Source: Lewinellaceae bacterium
Lineage (GTDB): Bacteria > Bacteroidota > Bacteroidia > Chitinophagales > Saprospiraceae
Length of the DNA stretch: 64,000 bases
Reading direction: 5' to 3'
Assembly: GCA_020636215.1 (NCBI GenBank)
Contig: JACJYG010000004.1
Span: forward strand, 310,001-374,000
Shown: positions 9,977 through 19,000 of the stretch, piece by piece
Position numbering within the stretch: the first letter of the stretch is position 1
Layout: every line of letters starts with the position of its first letter
The notes under the pieces: generated by a model
What the model saw: the letters and a program-made list of their open reading frames with translations, nothing else
The model's database searches: none
Told to the model about the DNA's origin: nothing
Made by a program: the position numbers and the translations under genes

Positions 9977-10108
9977 ACGGGATTACTGAAAACACAAAAA
10001 TGCTTCCCGGGGCCTGGCTCGTTTTTCCTCTGGAAAATTCCGTATCTTCCCTTTTGATTTGCGAGAACGACCTCGCCATTTATTCAACACAACCCGGGGC
10101 TTCAGCTT

Positions 10109-10705
10109 ATGTCATACGACAGATCTACCCAATTCAGGAATATCGCCCTGCAATTGGAGATGCAGTACAGCGCGGAAGATGAATGGGGGCTGCTCAATCT
10201 ATTAAAAGACTTTCAGCTTTTCCGCCGTGGGCACAGCCGAAAAATCACGAATCTGCTTTATCGGCAGATCGGCATGCTGGAAACCGAGATCCACGTTTTT
10301 GACTACCGGTACGTCATCAGTTCCAACAATAGCCGCCGGGTTTTCAAGCAAACCGTATTTTTCGTACACTCCAAGAAGCTGGGCCTGCCGCAATTCCTGC
10401 TCAAGCCGGAAAATTTCTTCCATAAAATCGGCCAACTCCTGGGAATGCAGGATATCGACTTTGAACAATATCCGAAATTTTCGGACCAGTACCTGTTGCG
10501 GGGAGCGGATGAGGACTATATCCGCGCCAGCTTCCCCGACGAGGCCCTGCAATTTTTTACCATCGAAAAAAACTGGAGCCTGGAAGGGCTGAACTACTAC
10601 CTCATTTTTTATCAGAAAAACCGCCTGCTACTGCCCTCGCAGATCGTCGATTTTTACCGGAAGGGGATGCATCTGCATGAAATCCTGGCTTCTGACAGGC
10701 CCTAA
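10109..10705 (+). CDS. Unrecognised 198-residue cytoplasmic protein
   Basis: I do not recognise this family. The product is soluble-looking, with no signal peptide or membrane segment. It is rich in aromatic and basic residues, with a central FRRGHSRKITNLLY stretch, an IHVFDYRYVI beta-like segment and a C-terminal IVDFYRKGMHLHEIL helix. The start ATG at 10109 is the first that gives the full conserved-looking N-terminus. It ends 12 bases before the GNAT gene, so the two are probably co-transcribed. Codon use and composition match its neighbours. A genuine gene is likely, because the frame is open for 199 codons with protein-like composition. Confidence 0.7.
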   Translation: MSYDRSTQFRNIALQLEMQYSAEDEWGLLNLLKDFQLFRRGHSRKITNLLYRQIGMLETEIHVFDYRYVISSNNSRRVFKQTVFFVHSKKLGLPQFLLKPENFFHKIGQLLGMQDIDFEQYPKFSDQYLLRGADEDYIRASFPDEALQFFTIEKNWSLEGLNYYLIFYQKNRLLLPSQIVDFYRKGMHLHEILASDRP

Positions 10706-10717
10706 TCCCCTGCGCTC

Positions 10718-11584
10718 ATGCTTTCCTTTTCTACGCTTGAACATATGAGCCGCGAACAGCTCATCCTTGCCTTCAACCGGGCCTTTGCCGATTATTGCGT
10801 TCCGGTGCGCCTCAATATGCCGGGATTGAGCCAGAAGATGACGCTGGAGAACCTTAAGCTTTCCTTTTCAGTTGGTGTTTTCGACGGCCCTAAGCTAGTG
10901 GGGCTAATGCTACACGGACTGGGAGAATGGATGGGGCGAACCGCAGCCTATAACGGCGGCACCGGTATCTGGCCTGAATACCGGGGCCAGGGCCTGGTAG
11001 GCCGCATGTACGAGCATTTACAGCCCGTGCTGGCGCATTCCGGCGCCCGCAGCGTAATACTGGAAGTAATAGACACCAATGAACGGGCCATACATGCTTA
11101 CCAACGAGTGGGCTTCCGGCCGGCCCGGCAACTGGATTGCTTCAAAGGAACCCTCAACTATCCACAACCCAAGAGCCCACCAGACATTACAGTACACCAC
11201 CACAACCGCCTTCCCTGGGAGGAATTGCCCCGGTTCTGGGCCTTCCTGCCCACCTGGCAACACAGCCTGGACGCCGCCCGCCGCGGGCTGGATTTCCTCG
11301 ATTATCTTAGCCTTACCCGGGAAGGGCAGCTACTGGCGTATGGAGTCCTCCAACGAAGGACTGGCCGGGTCATTCAATTTGGCGTGCACCCATCCTGGCG
11401 GAGCCAGGGCTTGGGCCGGCTTTTGTTTTTTCACCTTAGCCGCCTTGGCAACCCTCTGCTCACCGTGCTCAACGTCGACCATTCAGATCAGGCCACACGG
11501 GCATTTCTCCGCAAAGCCGGACTGGAACGCTACCTGGGCCAGTGGGAAATGGTGTGGGAAATGGAGCCGTTAACAAACAAATAA
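10718..11584 (+). CDS. Tandem GNAT-fold N-acetyltransferase
   Basis: The 288-residue product carries two GCN5-related acetyltransferase halves. The first has the acetyl-CoA pyrophosphate-binding signature in WPEYRGQGLVGRMYEHL and a downstream VIDTNERAIHAYQRVGF segment typical of the C-terminal part of the fold. The second half has PSWRSQGLGRLLFFHL followed by VDHSDQATRAFLRKAGL. Both copies of the R/Q-x-x-G-x-G/A motif look intact. The acceptor substrate cannot be read from sequence; small-molecule amines or protein N-termini are both possible. It follows the unknown gene by 12 bases and is followed by a 130-base gap before the pseudokinase gene. Confidence 0.85.
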   Translation: MLSFSTLEHMSREQLILAFNRAFADYCVPVRLNMPGLSQKMTLENLKLSFSVGVFDGPKLVGLMLHGLGEWMGRTAAYNGGTGIWPEYRGQGLVGRMYEHLQPVLAHSGARSVILEVIDTNERAIHAYQRVGFRPARQLDCFKGTLNYPQPKSPPDITVHHHNRLPWEELPRFWAFLPTWQHSLDAARRGLDFLDYLSLTREGQLLAYGVLQRRTGRVIQFGVHPSWRSQGLGRLLFFHLSRLGNPLLTVLNVDHSDQATRAFLRKAGLERYLGQWEMVWEMEPLTNK

Positions 11585-11716
11585 TCTTTTGTTAAATATT
11601 ATATTTCCGGAGTCTTTACCTATTTTGCTTCGTTCTACGGGAAACGAAAAAACGGCTGCCGTAACCGGCGCAGCGGGAGGTGCCCGGAAAATTTTACATC
11701 CTTAACCGATTGCCCT

Positions 11717-13402
11717 ATGTTTCCCGTTATGTATCTGGCTCCGTATAAAAATATGAAAGCACTACAAGAACACGCCAATCATCTGGAAATGCTGATTGAA
11801 AAAAATCAGCTCGATCAGGTTTTTGAGGAACTCAAACCTCTGGTCAAATACTCCGAGTACCGTATTACGGTTTCGCTGCTACTGAGCACCTATAACGAAA
11901 TACAACAAGATGCGCTCACTAAGGGCATCACCTCCGACGAACAAAAAGCGCGGCTGATACAGGTCAAAAAATCACTGCTCCAACTGCTGAATCACATCCG
12001 GGAAACCGGGGAAGGGATGGTGGAGAAGGATGAAAAACAGATCCTGCAGATCACCCTGGCCAAAAACGAAGAAGAATTTCAGCGCATGCTGGAACAGCGC
12101 CTGGCCAACCGCTATATCAATCTGGAAAAGATCTCCTCAGGTGATACGGCCGTCATCTACAAAGCAGACCGGATCGACGCTGTTACCAACACCCCACAGC
12201 CGGTGGCCATCAAAGTGATCAAACCCATCTCCATTATCGACGACGAGAACCTGGAGAGCATCCGGGAGGACCTCAGCAAGGCCAAGCAGCTCTCCGGGCT
12301 GGATGGCATCATCAGCATTATCGATGAGGGGCTGGATATGCCGCCCCGCTATATTGTAACTGAATATGTGGATGGCATGCGGCTGTCGGAACGGCTGGAA
12401 GTGGGTTGGCCCTACCAACTCCACGAGATCCGGGAAATGCTCTATACCATGGCCCGCGTGTTGGTCCAAGGGCATCAGGATGGGCTGGTGCACAACAACT
12501 TATGGCCTTCCAATATCCTGATCGATAAAAAAAAGGGCCCCCGCTTATCCCCTTTCCAGGTGGTGCGCGCCGCCTACTTCAAACGCACCTTCGAACGGAT
12601 TCAGCTTTTCGCGCAATACTGGAGCCCGGAACAGGTGCACACCGACAATGGGAGCCAGCTATCCGACCAGTTTGCCTTCGGTTTGGTCGCCTTCGAACTG
12701 TTTAAGGGCCGGCCGCTGTTCGATGGAGACTCCATCCTGGCTATCCTCAGCAGGCGGCTGGCCGTTACCGAAAATCCACAACTGATCGAAGCGGAACTAA
12801 AGGATACCCTATGTCCACCTGGCTTCGTACTGGCTATCCGGAAAATGCTGAGCCATGATCCGGGAAACCGCTTTGCCGATATGGAAGAGGTTCTGGAAGA
12901 GATCAAAAAAATTCCTGAAAATTCAGACCTCCTTGATAAGCACCCGGCCTTCAACCAGCTGAAAAAACTGCGCAATAGTTATAACCGATGTCGGCGCAAG
13001 GAAGGTTTCTATGAAGTGTTCTATCAGGTATTCCTCGAAAAAGCGCCTCATGCCCAGGAGATTTTTGACCGTGCCTGGGCTGCCCGGATGAGCCGGCAAC
13101 CCGTACCGGAAAAAAATATTTGGCGCCACCAGCACGATATGCTCGACCTTGCAGTGGAGCGCATGCTGCAATACCCCAGCGTCTCTACGGAAATGGGCCT
13201 CCGCCTGCAATCCCTCGCCAACCAACATCAAGCCGTGGGAGTTCAAGCTGAAGATTATGCCCTCTTCCTCGATTGCCTCAAAGACACCATCTGGGTCTTC
13301 GACCAGGAAAACTGGAAAAACTACGAAGAGCTGGAGGAGGCCTGGAATGAAGCCACCAAAGGTAGCCTCCAGGTTTTAGCCGGGCAACGGACGAAGGGGT
13401 GA
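11717..13402 (+). CDS. Effector-associated domain / pseudokinase / globin-like fusion protein
   Basis: The 561-residue product has three parts. Residues about 14-95 look like an effector-associated domain of the EAD11 type (helical, LIEKNQLDQVFEELKPLV followed by a helix pair). Residues about 130-400 form a eukaryotic-type Ser/Thr kinase fold: a Gly-loop-like segment, VAIKVIK with Lys166, and a WSPEQ plus SDQFAFGLVAFELFKG region. The catalytic HRDLKPxN reads HNNLWPSN (His259-Asn261-Trp263), and the DFG position reads SPF, so the kinase is very probably inactive. Residues about 410-555 look like a bacterial globin: FYEVFYQVFLEKAP, then LANQHQAVGVQAEDY with a candidate proximal haem His504, and EEAWNEAT. 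No signal peptide is present. EADs usually recruit partner proteins in bacterial conflict or signalling systems. Several in-frame Met codons exist; Met13 or Met1 could be the start. Confidence 0.8.
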   Translation: MFPVMYLAPYKNMKALQEHANHLEMLIEKNQLDQVFEELKPLVKYSEYRITVSLLLSTYNEIQQDALTKGITSDEQKARLIQVKKSLLQLLNHIRETGEGMVEKDEKQILQITLAKNEEEFQRMLEQRLANRYINLEKISSGDTAVIYKADRIDAVTNTPQPVAIKVIKPISIIDDENLESIREDLSKAKQLSGLDGIISIIDEGLDMPPRYIVTEYVDGMRLSERLEVGWPYQLHEIREMLYTMARVLVQGHQDGLVHNNLWPSNILIDKKKGPRLSPFQVVRAAYFKRTFERIQLFAQYWSPEQVHTDNGSQLSDQFAFGLVAFELFKGRPLFDGDSILAILSRRLAVTENPQLIEAELKDTLCPPGFVLAIRKMLSHDPGNRFADMEEVLEEIKKIPENSDLLDKHPAFNQLKKLRNSYNRCRRKEGFYEVFYQVFLEKAPHAQEIFDRAWAARMSRQPVPEKNIWRHQHDMLDLAVERMLQYPSVSTEMGLRLQSLANQHQAVGVQAEDYALFLDCLKDTIWVFDQENWKNYEELEEAWNEATKGSLQVLAGQRTKG

Positions 13403-13492
13403 GTGTTTGGGTGTTCGAGTCCCGCCCCTGTGGGCCGGGACTCGAACGCTTGGACACTCTCTGTTTGAGGGGCATAAGGCGAACCTCAAACA
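13402..13492. terminator. Bidirectional hairpin pair between convergent genes
   Basis: A long imperfect hairpin (13402-13458) has a perfect 12-bp core, GTTCGAGTCCCG/CGGGACTCGAAC. A second 9-bp hairpin (TGTTTGAGG/CCTCAAACA) lies at 13462-13492. They sit between two convergent genes, where a bidirectional terminator is expected. No strong U-tract follows. The core arm looks like a tRNA T-arm in both orientations, but no tRNA body is present. Confidence 0.5.
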
Positions 13493-13538
13493 CTCGCTCC
13501 TCAAACACCTACTTCTACTTACTCCTCTTCCCCGGACT

Positions 13539-15497
13539 TTATCGTTGCAGTTGCTCTCCCGCCTTTTGTTGGTATTCCTGTAAAACTGCCGAATTGGGAT
13601 AAAGCTGAAGCCCCTGTTGGGCCACCTGCAGGGCCTGGGCGTAATCGCCCGATTCGAAGCGGACAACCGCCATGCCCTCCAGCAGGCGTTGGCCGGAAGG
13701 TTGCACGCTCAGGCCATAGTTGAGGTATTGAATGGCAAGGGGGTAGTTCTTTTTTTGTTGCGCCAATAGCTCAAACCCGGCGCGGTAGTAAAAATCAGCC
13801 AGCATCTGAGGATCCGCCCGGCTGTTTAGGTAGGCCAGATATTGATCGAGGAAGGAGACGTGGCCATGCTGAAGAAGTTGATAAAATTCGTCCAGCAGCT
13901 TTTCAAGGTTACCGTCCAGTTGATAGAGCCCGGCCACCAGCCCGCCTTTACAGGTAATGGCGTCGGTGTATTCCGGATAGATCTCAAGCGCTTTATTCAC
14001 GTATGGGAGCGCTTCTTCAAATAAAGCCTTCTTACGGCCGGTATCCTGCTCGGCCAGGCCCGCCTGATAGAGCGAATAGGCCATATAGCTGTTGGCCCGC
14101 GCGCTGTTGGTAGATACTTTGATAGCAGCCCGGTTGAGCGCCATTTCGTCTTTCCAGTCCGGAACCCGGTTAATGGTTTTGGCGCCATACCCCAGGCCAA
14201 TCAAGCCTAACAGGGCCAGCACAGGCCAATTGCTCCCGGGTAGGTAAGGCGCCACCCAACCCGACAATTTTGCCAGCGTAAAATAAGCCAGCACCAGGCA
14301 GAACCCCACCGAAGGCATGTATAAAAAACGCTCATTCATCGGAGCGCCCACTGAGAAAACAACATTGGATACGATGGACAAGGTGATTAGATAATACCAA
14401 ATACTCCAGGACACCACTCCTTTTCGGCGAAAATGACGAACGGCAAAAAAAGCCAGCGCGACATACAAAAGCAGCGAACTCCAGGCCCGCCAATCCGCCC
14501 AGTTGATGATAGGGATTTGATAGGGATAATAATCATGTGTCAACGGGTGGGGAAATACCAACAGCCGCAGATAATAGCCCAGGGTATAGGAGATCGTGGC
14601 GTATTTCTCCGCCAGGCTGGCCCCGACAAAAGGGTCGTTCATGATACCCGTTACCGCTTTACCACTATCCAGTAAGTACCCGATCACATTCACCCGGATC
14701 GCCAGATAAACCAGAAAAGCCAGCAATAACGGCGCGGCTGCCAATGCCGCCTTCCGGATACTGGCCTGGTTAAAGACAAAAAGGCTTATGGGGATCACCG
14801 CCAGAAAAGTCAGGGCATTTTCCTTGGCCAGCAGGGCCAGGAAGAAGAGCGCTCCGGAAATGGGCAACCACCAAAGACGCTGGCTTTTGTGGTACCGGAT
14901 ACTACCATACAAAGTGGCAAGGGCCAATAGTAGCGCCAATATTTCATCGCGCCCCTTGATGTTGGCCACCACTTCGGTGTGAATGGGATGCAACAGGAAC
15001 AACACAGCCGCCCATAAAGGAATGCCCAGGTACCAGGCGCGCTTGTTGCTGCCCAACCCAAATAACCAAAACAACCTGAAGAGCATCAGGCCCGTCAGCG
15101 CATACAAGAAAATGTTCCAAAAGTGGCTGCGGCCGGGCTTTGAACCGTAGGCTTCCTGCTCTAAAGCAAAGGTGGCAATGGAAAGCGGCCGGTAGCGCGC
15201 GCCGGCCACCAGGTCCTGCTGCTGGCCCAGAAATCCGGTAAAACTTTCGGTGGAAAAGATGTCGGCAATACCCCCCACCCCTTTTTTGACAAACTGGTTC
15301 TCCGACAGCACGATCTTGTCATCCAGTACATAGCCGAACTTCAGGCTGGCCTGATAAAGGACAAACGGCAAAACGAATAACAATAAGGTGGGCAGCCATT
15401 GCGCCCGCCAGAAGTTGGTAGCCGGGCGCGGCTTTTGACGAGCTGGGGGAACGGTGGGCTTTGGGGAAGACGGCTTGGGCTGGCGTTTCTTGCTCAT
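13539..15497 (-). CDS. TMTC-like polytopic membrane protein with C-terminal TPR repeats
   Basis: The 652-residue product begins with a basic Pro/Lys-rich cytoplasmic segment and a first membrane span (LPTLLLFVLPFVLY). The segment FGYVLDDKIVLSEN and the motifs RYRPLS, HPIHTEVVANIKGRDEIL and LLAKENALTFLAVIP are typical of the bacterial relatives of TMTC proteins (GT-C superfamily, O-mannosyltransferase-like). About ten hydrophobic spans cover residues 35-430. From about 450 to the end, TPR-type helix pairs are visible (PYVNKALEIYPEYTDA, YALQVAQQGLQLYPNSA-like). The family is thought to transfer sugars from lipid carriers to exported proteins, but that is not proven for this branch. The gene converges with the pseudokinase gene. 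Confidence 0.8.
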   Translation of the reverse strand: MSKKRQPKPSSPKPTVPPARQKPRPATNFWRAQWLPTLLLFVLPFVLYQASLKFGYVLDDKIVLSENQFVKKGVGGIADIFSTESFTGFLGQQQDLVAGARYRPLSIATFALEQEAYGSKPGRSHFWNIFLYALTGLMLFRLFWLFGLGSNKRAWYLGIPLWAAVLFLLHPIHTEVVANIKGRDEILALLLALATLYGSIRYHKSQRLWWLPISGALFFLALLAKENALTFLAVIPISLFVFNQASIRKAALAAAPLLLAFLVYLAIRVNVIGYLLDSGKAVTGIMNDPFVGASLAEKYATISYTLGYYLRLLVFPHPLTHDYYPYQIPIINWADWRAWSSLLLYVALAFFAVRHFRRKGVVSWSIWYYLITLSIVSNVVFSVGAPMNERFLYMPSVGFCLVLAYFTLAKLSGWVAPYLPGSNWPVLALLGLIGLGYGAKTINRVPDWKDEMALNRAAIKVSTNSARANSYMAYSLYQAGLAEQDTGRKKALFEEALPYVNKALEIYPEYTDAITCKGGLVAGLYQLDGNLEKLLDEFYQLLQHGHVSFLDQYLAYLNSRADPQMLADFYYRAGFELLAQQKKNYPLAIQYLNYGLSVQPSGQRLLEGMAVVRFESGDYAQALQVAQQGLQLYPNSAVLQEYQQKAGEQLQR

Positions 15498-15559
15498 ACT
15501 TGCTTTGGAAGTTAATCACCGCTAAAATAGGAAAAGCAGCTTGAAAAATGTACGTTCTT

Positions 15560-15784
15560 CTATACGCCGCACCTGGGCGCCCGCCAGTCATTGACTTCTT
15601 CTTCCAGCTTCTTAAGATATTCCTGAATGGGCGCTATTCCGACAACCACCTCTTCCCAGGCCTCCAGCCGGGCTTCCGGCAGGTTGACATCCGGCACAAA
15701 ACGGTGCGCTACAACCAATTCTTCGAGCTTTTCCTTCCAGTCCTGGATCTCCGAATTCCAATGAGGGTAAAAGACTTTGATCAT
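15560..15784 (-). CDS. Small unrecognised protein (74 residues)
   Basis: The frame begins at the ATG at 15784 with MIKVFYPHWNSEIQ; an upstream in-frame Met would add 15 unlikely residues. The A-rich stretch just upstream is typical of Bacteroidota translation starts. The protein is acidic and largely helical (DWKEKLEELVVAHRF, APIQEYLKKLEEEVNDW), with no signal peptide. I do not recognise the family. It lies between the TMTC-like gene (same strand, 60 bases away) and the divergent histidine kinase gene. Confidence 0.6.
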   Translation of the reverse strand: MIKVFYPHWNSEIQDWKEKLEELVVAHRFVPDVNLPEARLEAWEEVVVGIAPIQEYLKKLEEEVNDWRAPRCGV

Positions 15785-15942
15785 TGAATGTTTTTTTTTG
15801 TTAAGTACCAGAGTCCGCCCCGCCTGCAAGATCCGTCTCTAGAAATGCCCCAGCCCATCAAAACAATTGCAGCAGACAGGACAAGCCGGCCGGGAAGGTG
15901 GTGAAGGTAGAGTAGCCCGATTAACCGCTGAGAGCCGGCGCT

Positions 15943-15990
15943 AAAGGGGGCGGATTTCCTGTAGAAATTCGCCCCCCTTTTTTATATTTA
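15943..15990 (+). promoter_or_regulatory. Hairpin with T-tract and AT-rich box ahead of the hybrid kinase gene
   Basis: AAAGGGGGCGGATTTC and GAAATTCGCCCCCC pair as a strong stem (15943-15978) followed by TTTTTT, which has the form of an intrinsic terminator. TATATTTA (15983-15990), a near match to the -7 consensus, follows at once. Since no plus-strand gene lies upstream, this is either an insulator or, if a promoter lies before it, an attenuator in the leader. Confidence 0.4.
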
Positions 15991-16060
15991 CACAACCGTA
16001 TTGGCCAAACTGAAGTTTATCCCAAATCAAACAAATATTCACCGCACTATTTTTTCAACC

Positions 16061-19000
16061 ATGAACAGGGGGTTTTTGGGGGGCAAGAGAAAAATGGGGT
16101 TTATTTCAATTATTCTCTGGTTTTTATTTACCGGATTGGATGGTGTGCTGTCTGCCCAAAATACGCCTACTGATGCCTCCAAACCACCGCGCCCTCGTCT
16201 CGACCTCCAACTAGGCCAGGATCTAACCCGGGCGGAAGCCCTCCTAACGTCCTTCAAGAATGACAGCGCCAGCCTTATTTTAACCCCCATAATTAAGGCG
16301 CTCAAGGAACAGGGACAGCTCGACACGCCCTTTGGGATCAGAGCGCAGCTGGCGGAGGCCACGGCTCTGGAACAGGACCAGCAGGACGAACTGGCCATAC
16401 AAAAGTTGCTGCGGACCGGGGAACTCAGCCAGGAAAAGCAACAATGGGATGTTTTCGCCAAAGCCTGCCTGGTGTTAGCCAACCTCTACGAAAAGATCGG
16501 CCGGGAAAAATCCTGCCTGCAACAACTGCGGCTGGCGCAATCCGACATTGAAACGCACCAGCTCGATAGCATCTACCCTTCTTTCGCCGTCCGGATTTCC
16601 TCCTATCACCGGATATTTGGCGACAGGGATTCTTCCCTTTTTTATGCCAGGGAAGTACTGCGCACCGCTCCAAAGTTCAGCCTGCTGCTGGAAGAAGCCG
16701 TAGGCCATATGCTCATGAGCATGTTAACCAGGGATTCATCCGCTGATAGAGCCCTGGCCCATTACGAGGCAGCCCTGAAGCTTTATCAGCAATTGGAGGA
16801 CTATACCGGCTGTAGCTACACCTTCTCTGGAATATCCAGTTTGTATTATCGCAACAACCAACCGCTTCGGGCTTTGGCTTACAACGATTCGGTGATCGCT
16901 TACTCCAGTAAAGCCATCGCCCTTGGGCATGAAAGGCATCCGGCCATTATCAACGCCTATCGGTTTCGCGGGGCTCTATTCCGTACCCTGGGGCAGCCCG
17001 ATTCCGCATGGTACTATCTGAATAAAGGATACAATATGGAACTGGACTTTATTCGGAGCAGTACAGATAAGAAGGTAATCGAAATCGACGCCCGCTACAA
17101 GGATGAAAAAAAAGCCCGGCAAATTGAGGCGCAAGCCCTGCAGATCCAATTTGAAAGAGAAAAAAGAAATTGGCTTTCGGCCATCTCCCTGATCATATTC
17201 CTGCTAGCCTCCACCCTCGCTTATTTTTACCTGCAATTGCGCAAGGCCAACCGAAAAACCCGGAAACAGGCCGATCAACTGAAAAATCTCGATGCGGCCA
17301 AGTCCCTCTTTTTTGCCAATGTGAGTCATGAACTGCGCACTCCACTTACGCTTGTGCTCGGCCCTATCCATTCCTTGCTGAAGGAAGCCCAACTCACCGA
17401 AAAACAGACCAGGTTATTGCAAATGGCCAGCCAGAGCGGGCAGCAACTGCAGCAGCTGGTCAACGAGATACTCGACCTGAGGAAGCTGGAGATGGGTAAA
17501 ATGGCCCTGAACGAACAACCGACGGAGCTGGCGGCCTTTTTCCGTAACTACATCGCCCAGTTTGAATCCCTGGCCCACCGCAAACAGATTGATTTTTCCC
17601 TGGAAGTCCGGGTGAGCAACGAGGTGGCGGCCAACCTTGACCGGGAGAAAAATCGCCAGATCCTGTACAACCTGCTTTCCAACGCTTTCAAATTCACCCC
17701 GGTGGGCGGGCGGATTGCAGCCACCCTTTCCTTAACGGAAGGCCTGCTTCAGTTTGAAGTCGCCGATTCAGGCCCCGGCATTCACCCTGACGACCTGCCC
17801 CATGTGTTCGACCGCTTTTTTCAAGCATCCCCTAAAGCCCACTCCCAGCCTCCTCCCAAGGGGGAGGAGCGACTCTGGGACGCCCCCCCCACCCCCTCCA
17901 AAGGGGGGGAGAATGCCCCCGAGGCTGCTTACCCACCCTCCTTTGGAGGGGGACGGGGGGAGGCTACCGGCACCGGCATCGGCCTGGCGCTCTGCTACGA
18001 GTACGCCCGGCTTTTGGGGGGGAAGATTGAGGTGGAAAGCACCCTGGGCGAGGGGGCGGTTTTCAGGGTGGCCTTTCCCGTGTCCTTAGTCAGCAGTTTT
18101 CAGTCAACAGGGGGCAGTGAGCAGTATTCAGTTAGTAATCCGTCGGCCAGAGGCAAGGGGGAGAAGCAAGCTTTTATGCCGATTGGCCAGGGTGCAAAAA
18201 ATGAAGTCTCCCCCGGCGCCGCCGGCGAGCCGAAGCCCTCCATCCTGGTGGTAGAGGACAACCCCGAGCTGCAGGATTACATCCGTTTGATCCTGTCGGA
18301 AAAATATGAAGTCGTCACTGCTGAAAATGGCAAGGCGGCTTTGGGTTTATTAGCCCCCCCCGTCTCCCCCGAAGGGGGGATGAAAGCCCCCGATTCTGCT
18401 CGCTCCACCTCCATTGGAGGGGGGTGGGGGGAGGCTTCTCAGCGCATCTCCCCCCCATTGGGGGGGCAGGGAGGGGCTCAAGTGGAACTGATTCTCTCCG
18501 ACCTCATGATGCCCGTCATGGACGGCTACCAACTCCTCGAAAGGCTCAAATCCGAGGACGCCACCCGGCACATTCCCGTCATCATGCTCACCGCACGGGC
18601 GGAGGCCAGCGACAGGCTGAAGGCCCTTCGTATCGGGGTGGACGACTACCTCACCAAGCCGTTTGACGAGGAAGAACTGCTGGCGCGGATCGAAAACCTG
18701 TTGAAAAACCGGGCCGCCAGGCTTGAGGAAGCGCCGGATGAAGCTGAAGCGGAACCCCCAATGCTCATTTCCGAAGAGGACCAGCAATGGCTGCAGGGCT
18801 TTGAAGCTTATGTCCAGCAACACCTCGGCGACGATACCCTGTCCGTACCTGTATTGGCTAATGAATTTACCATGAGCGAGTCTACCCTGCTGCGCCAGTT
18901 GAAGCGCCTGGCCGGGCTTTCCCCTGTACAATACCTCCAGGAAATGCGCTTCAACGAGGCCCGCCGGTTGCTGGAGCATCGCACCTTCACCTCCGTCGCC

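Noticed and set aside
13402..13460. tRNA gene suggested by the GTTCGAGTCCCG arm
   Set aside because: No acceptor, D or anticodon arm is present; the arm is part of a simple hairpin.
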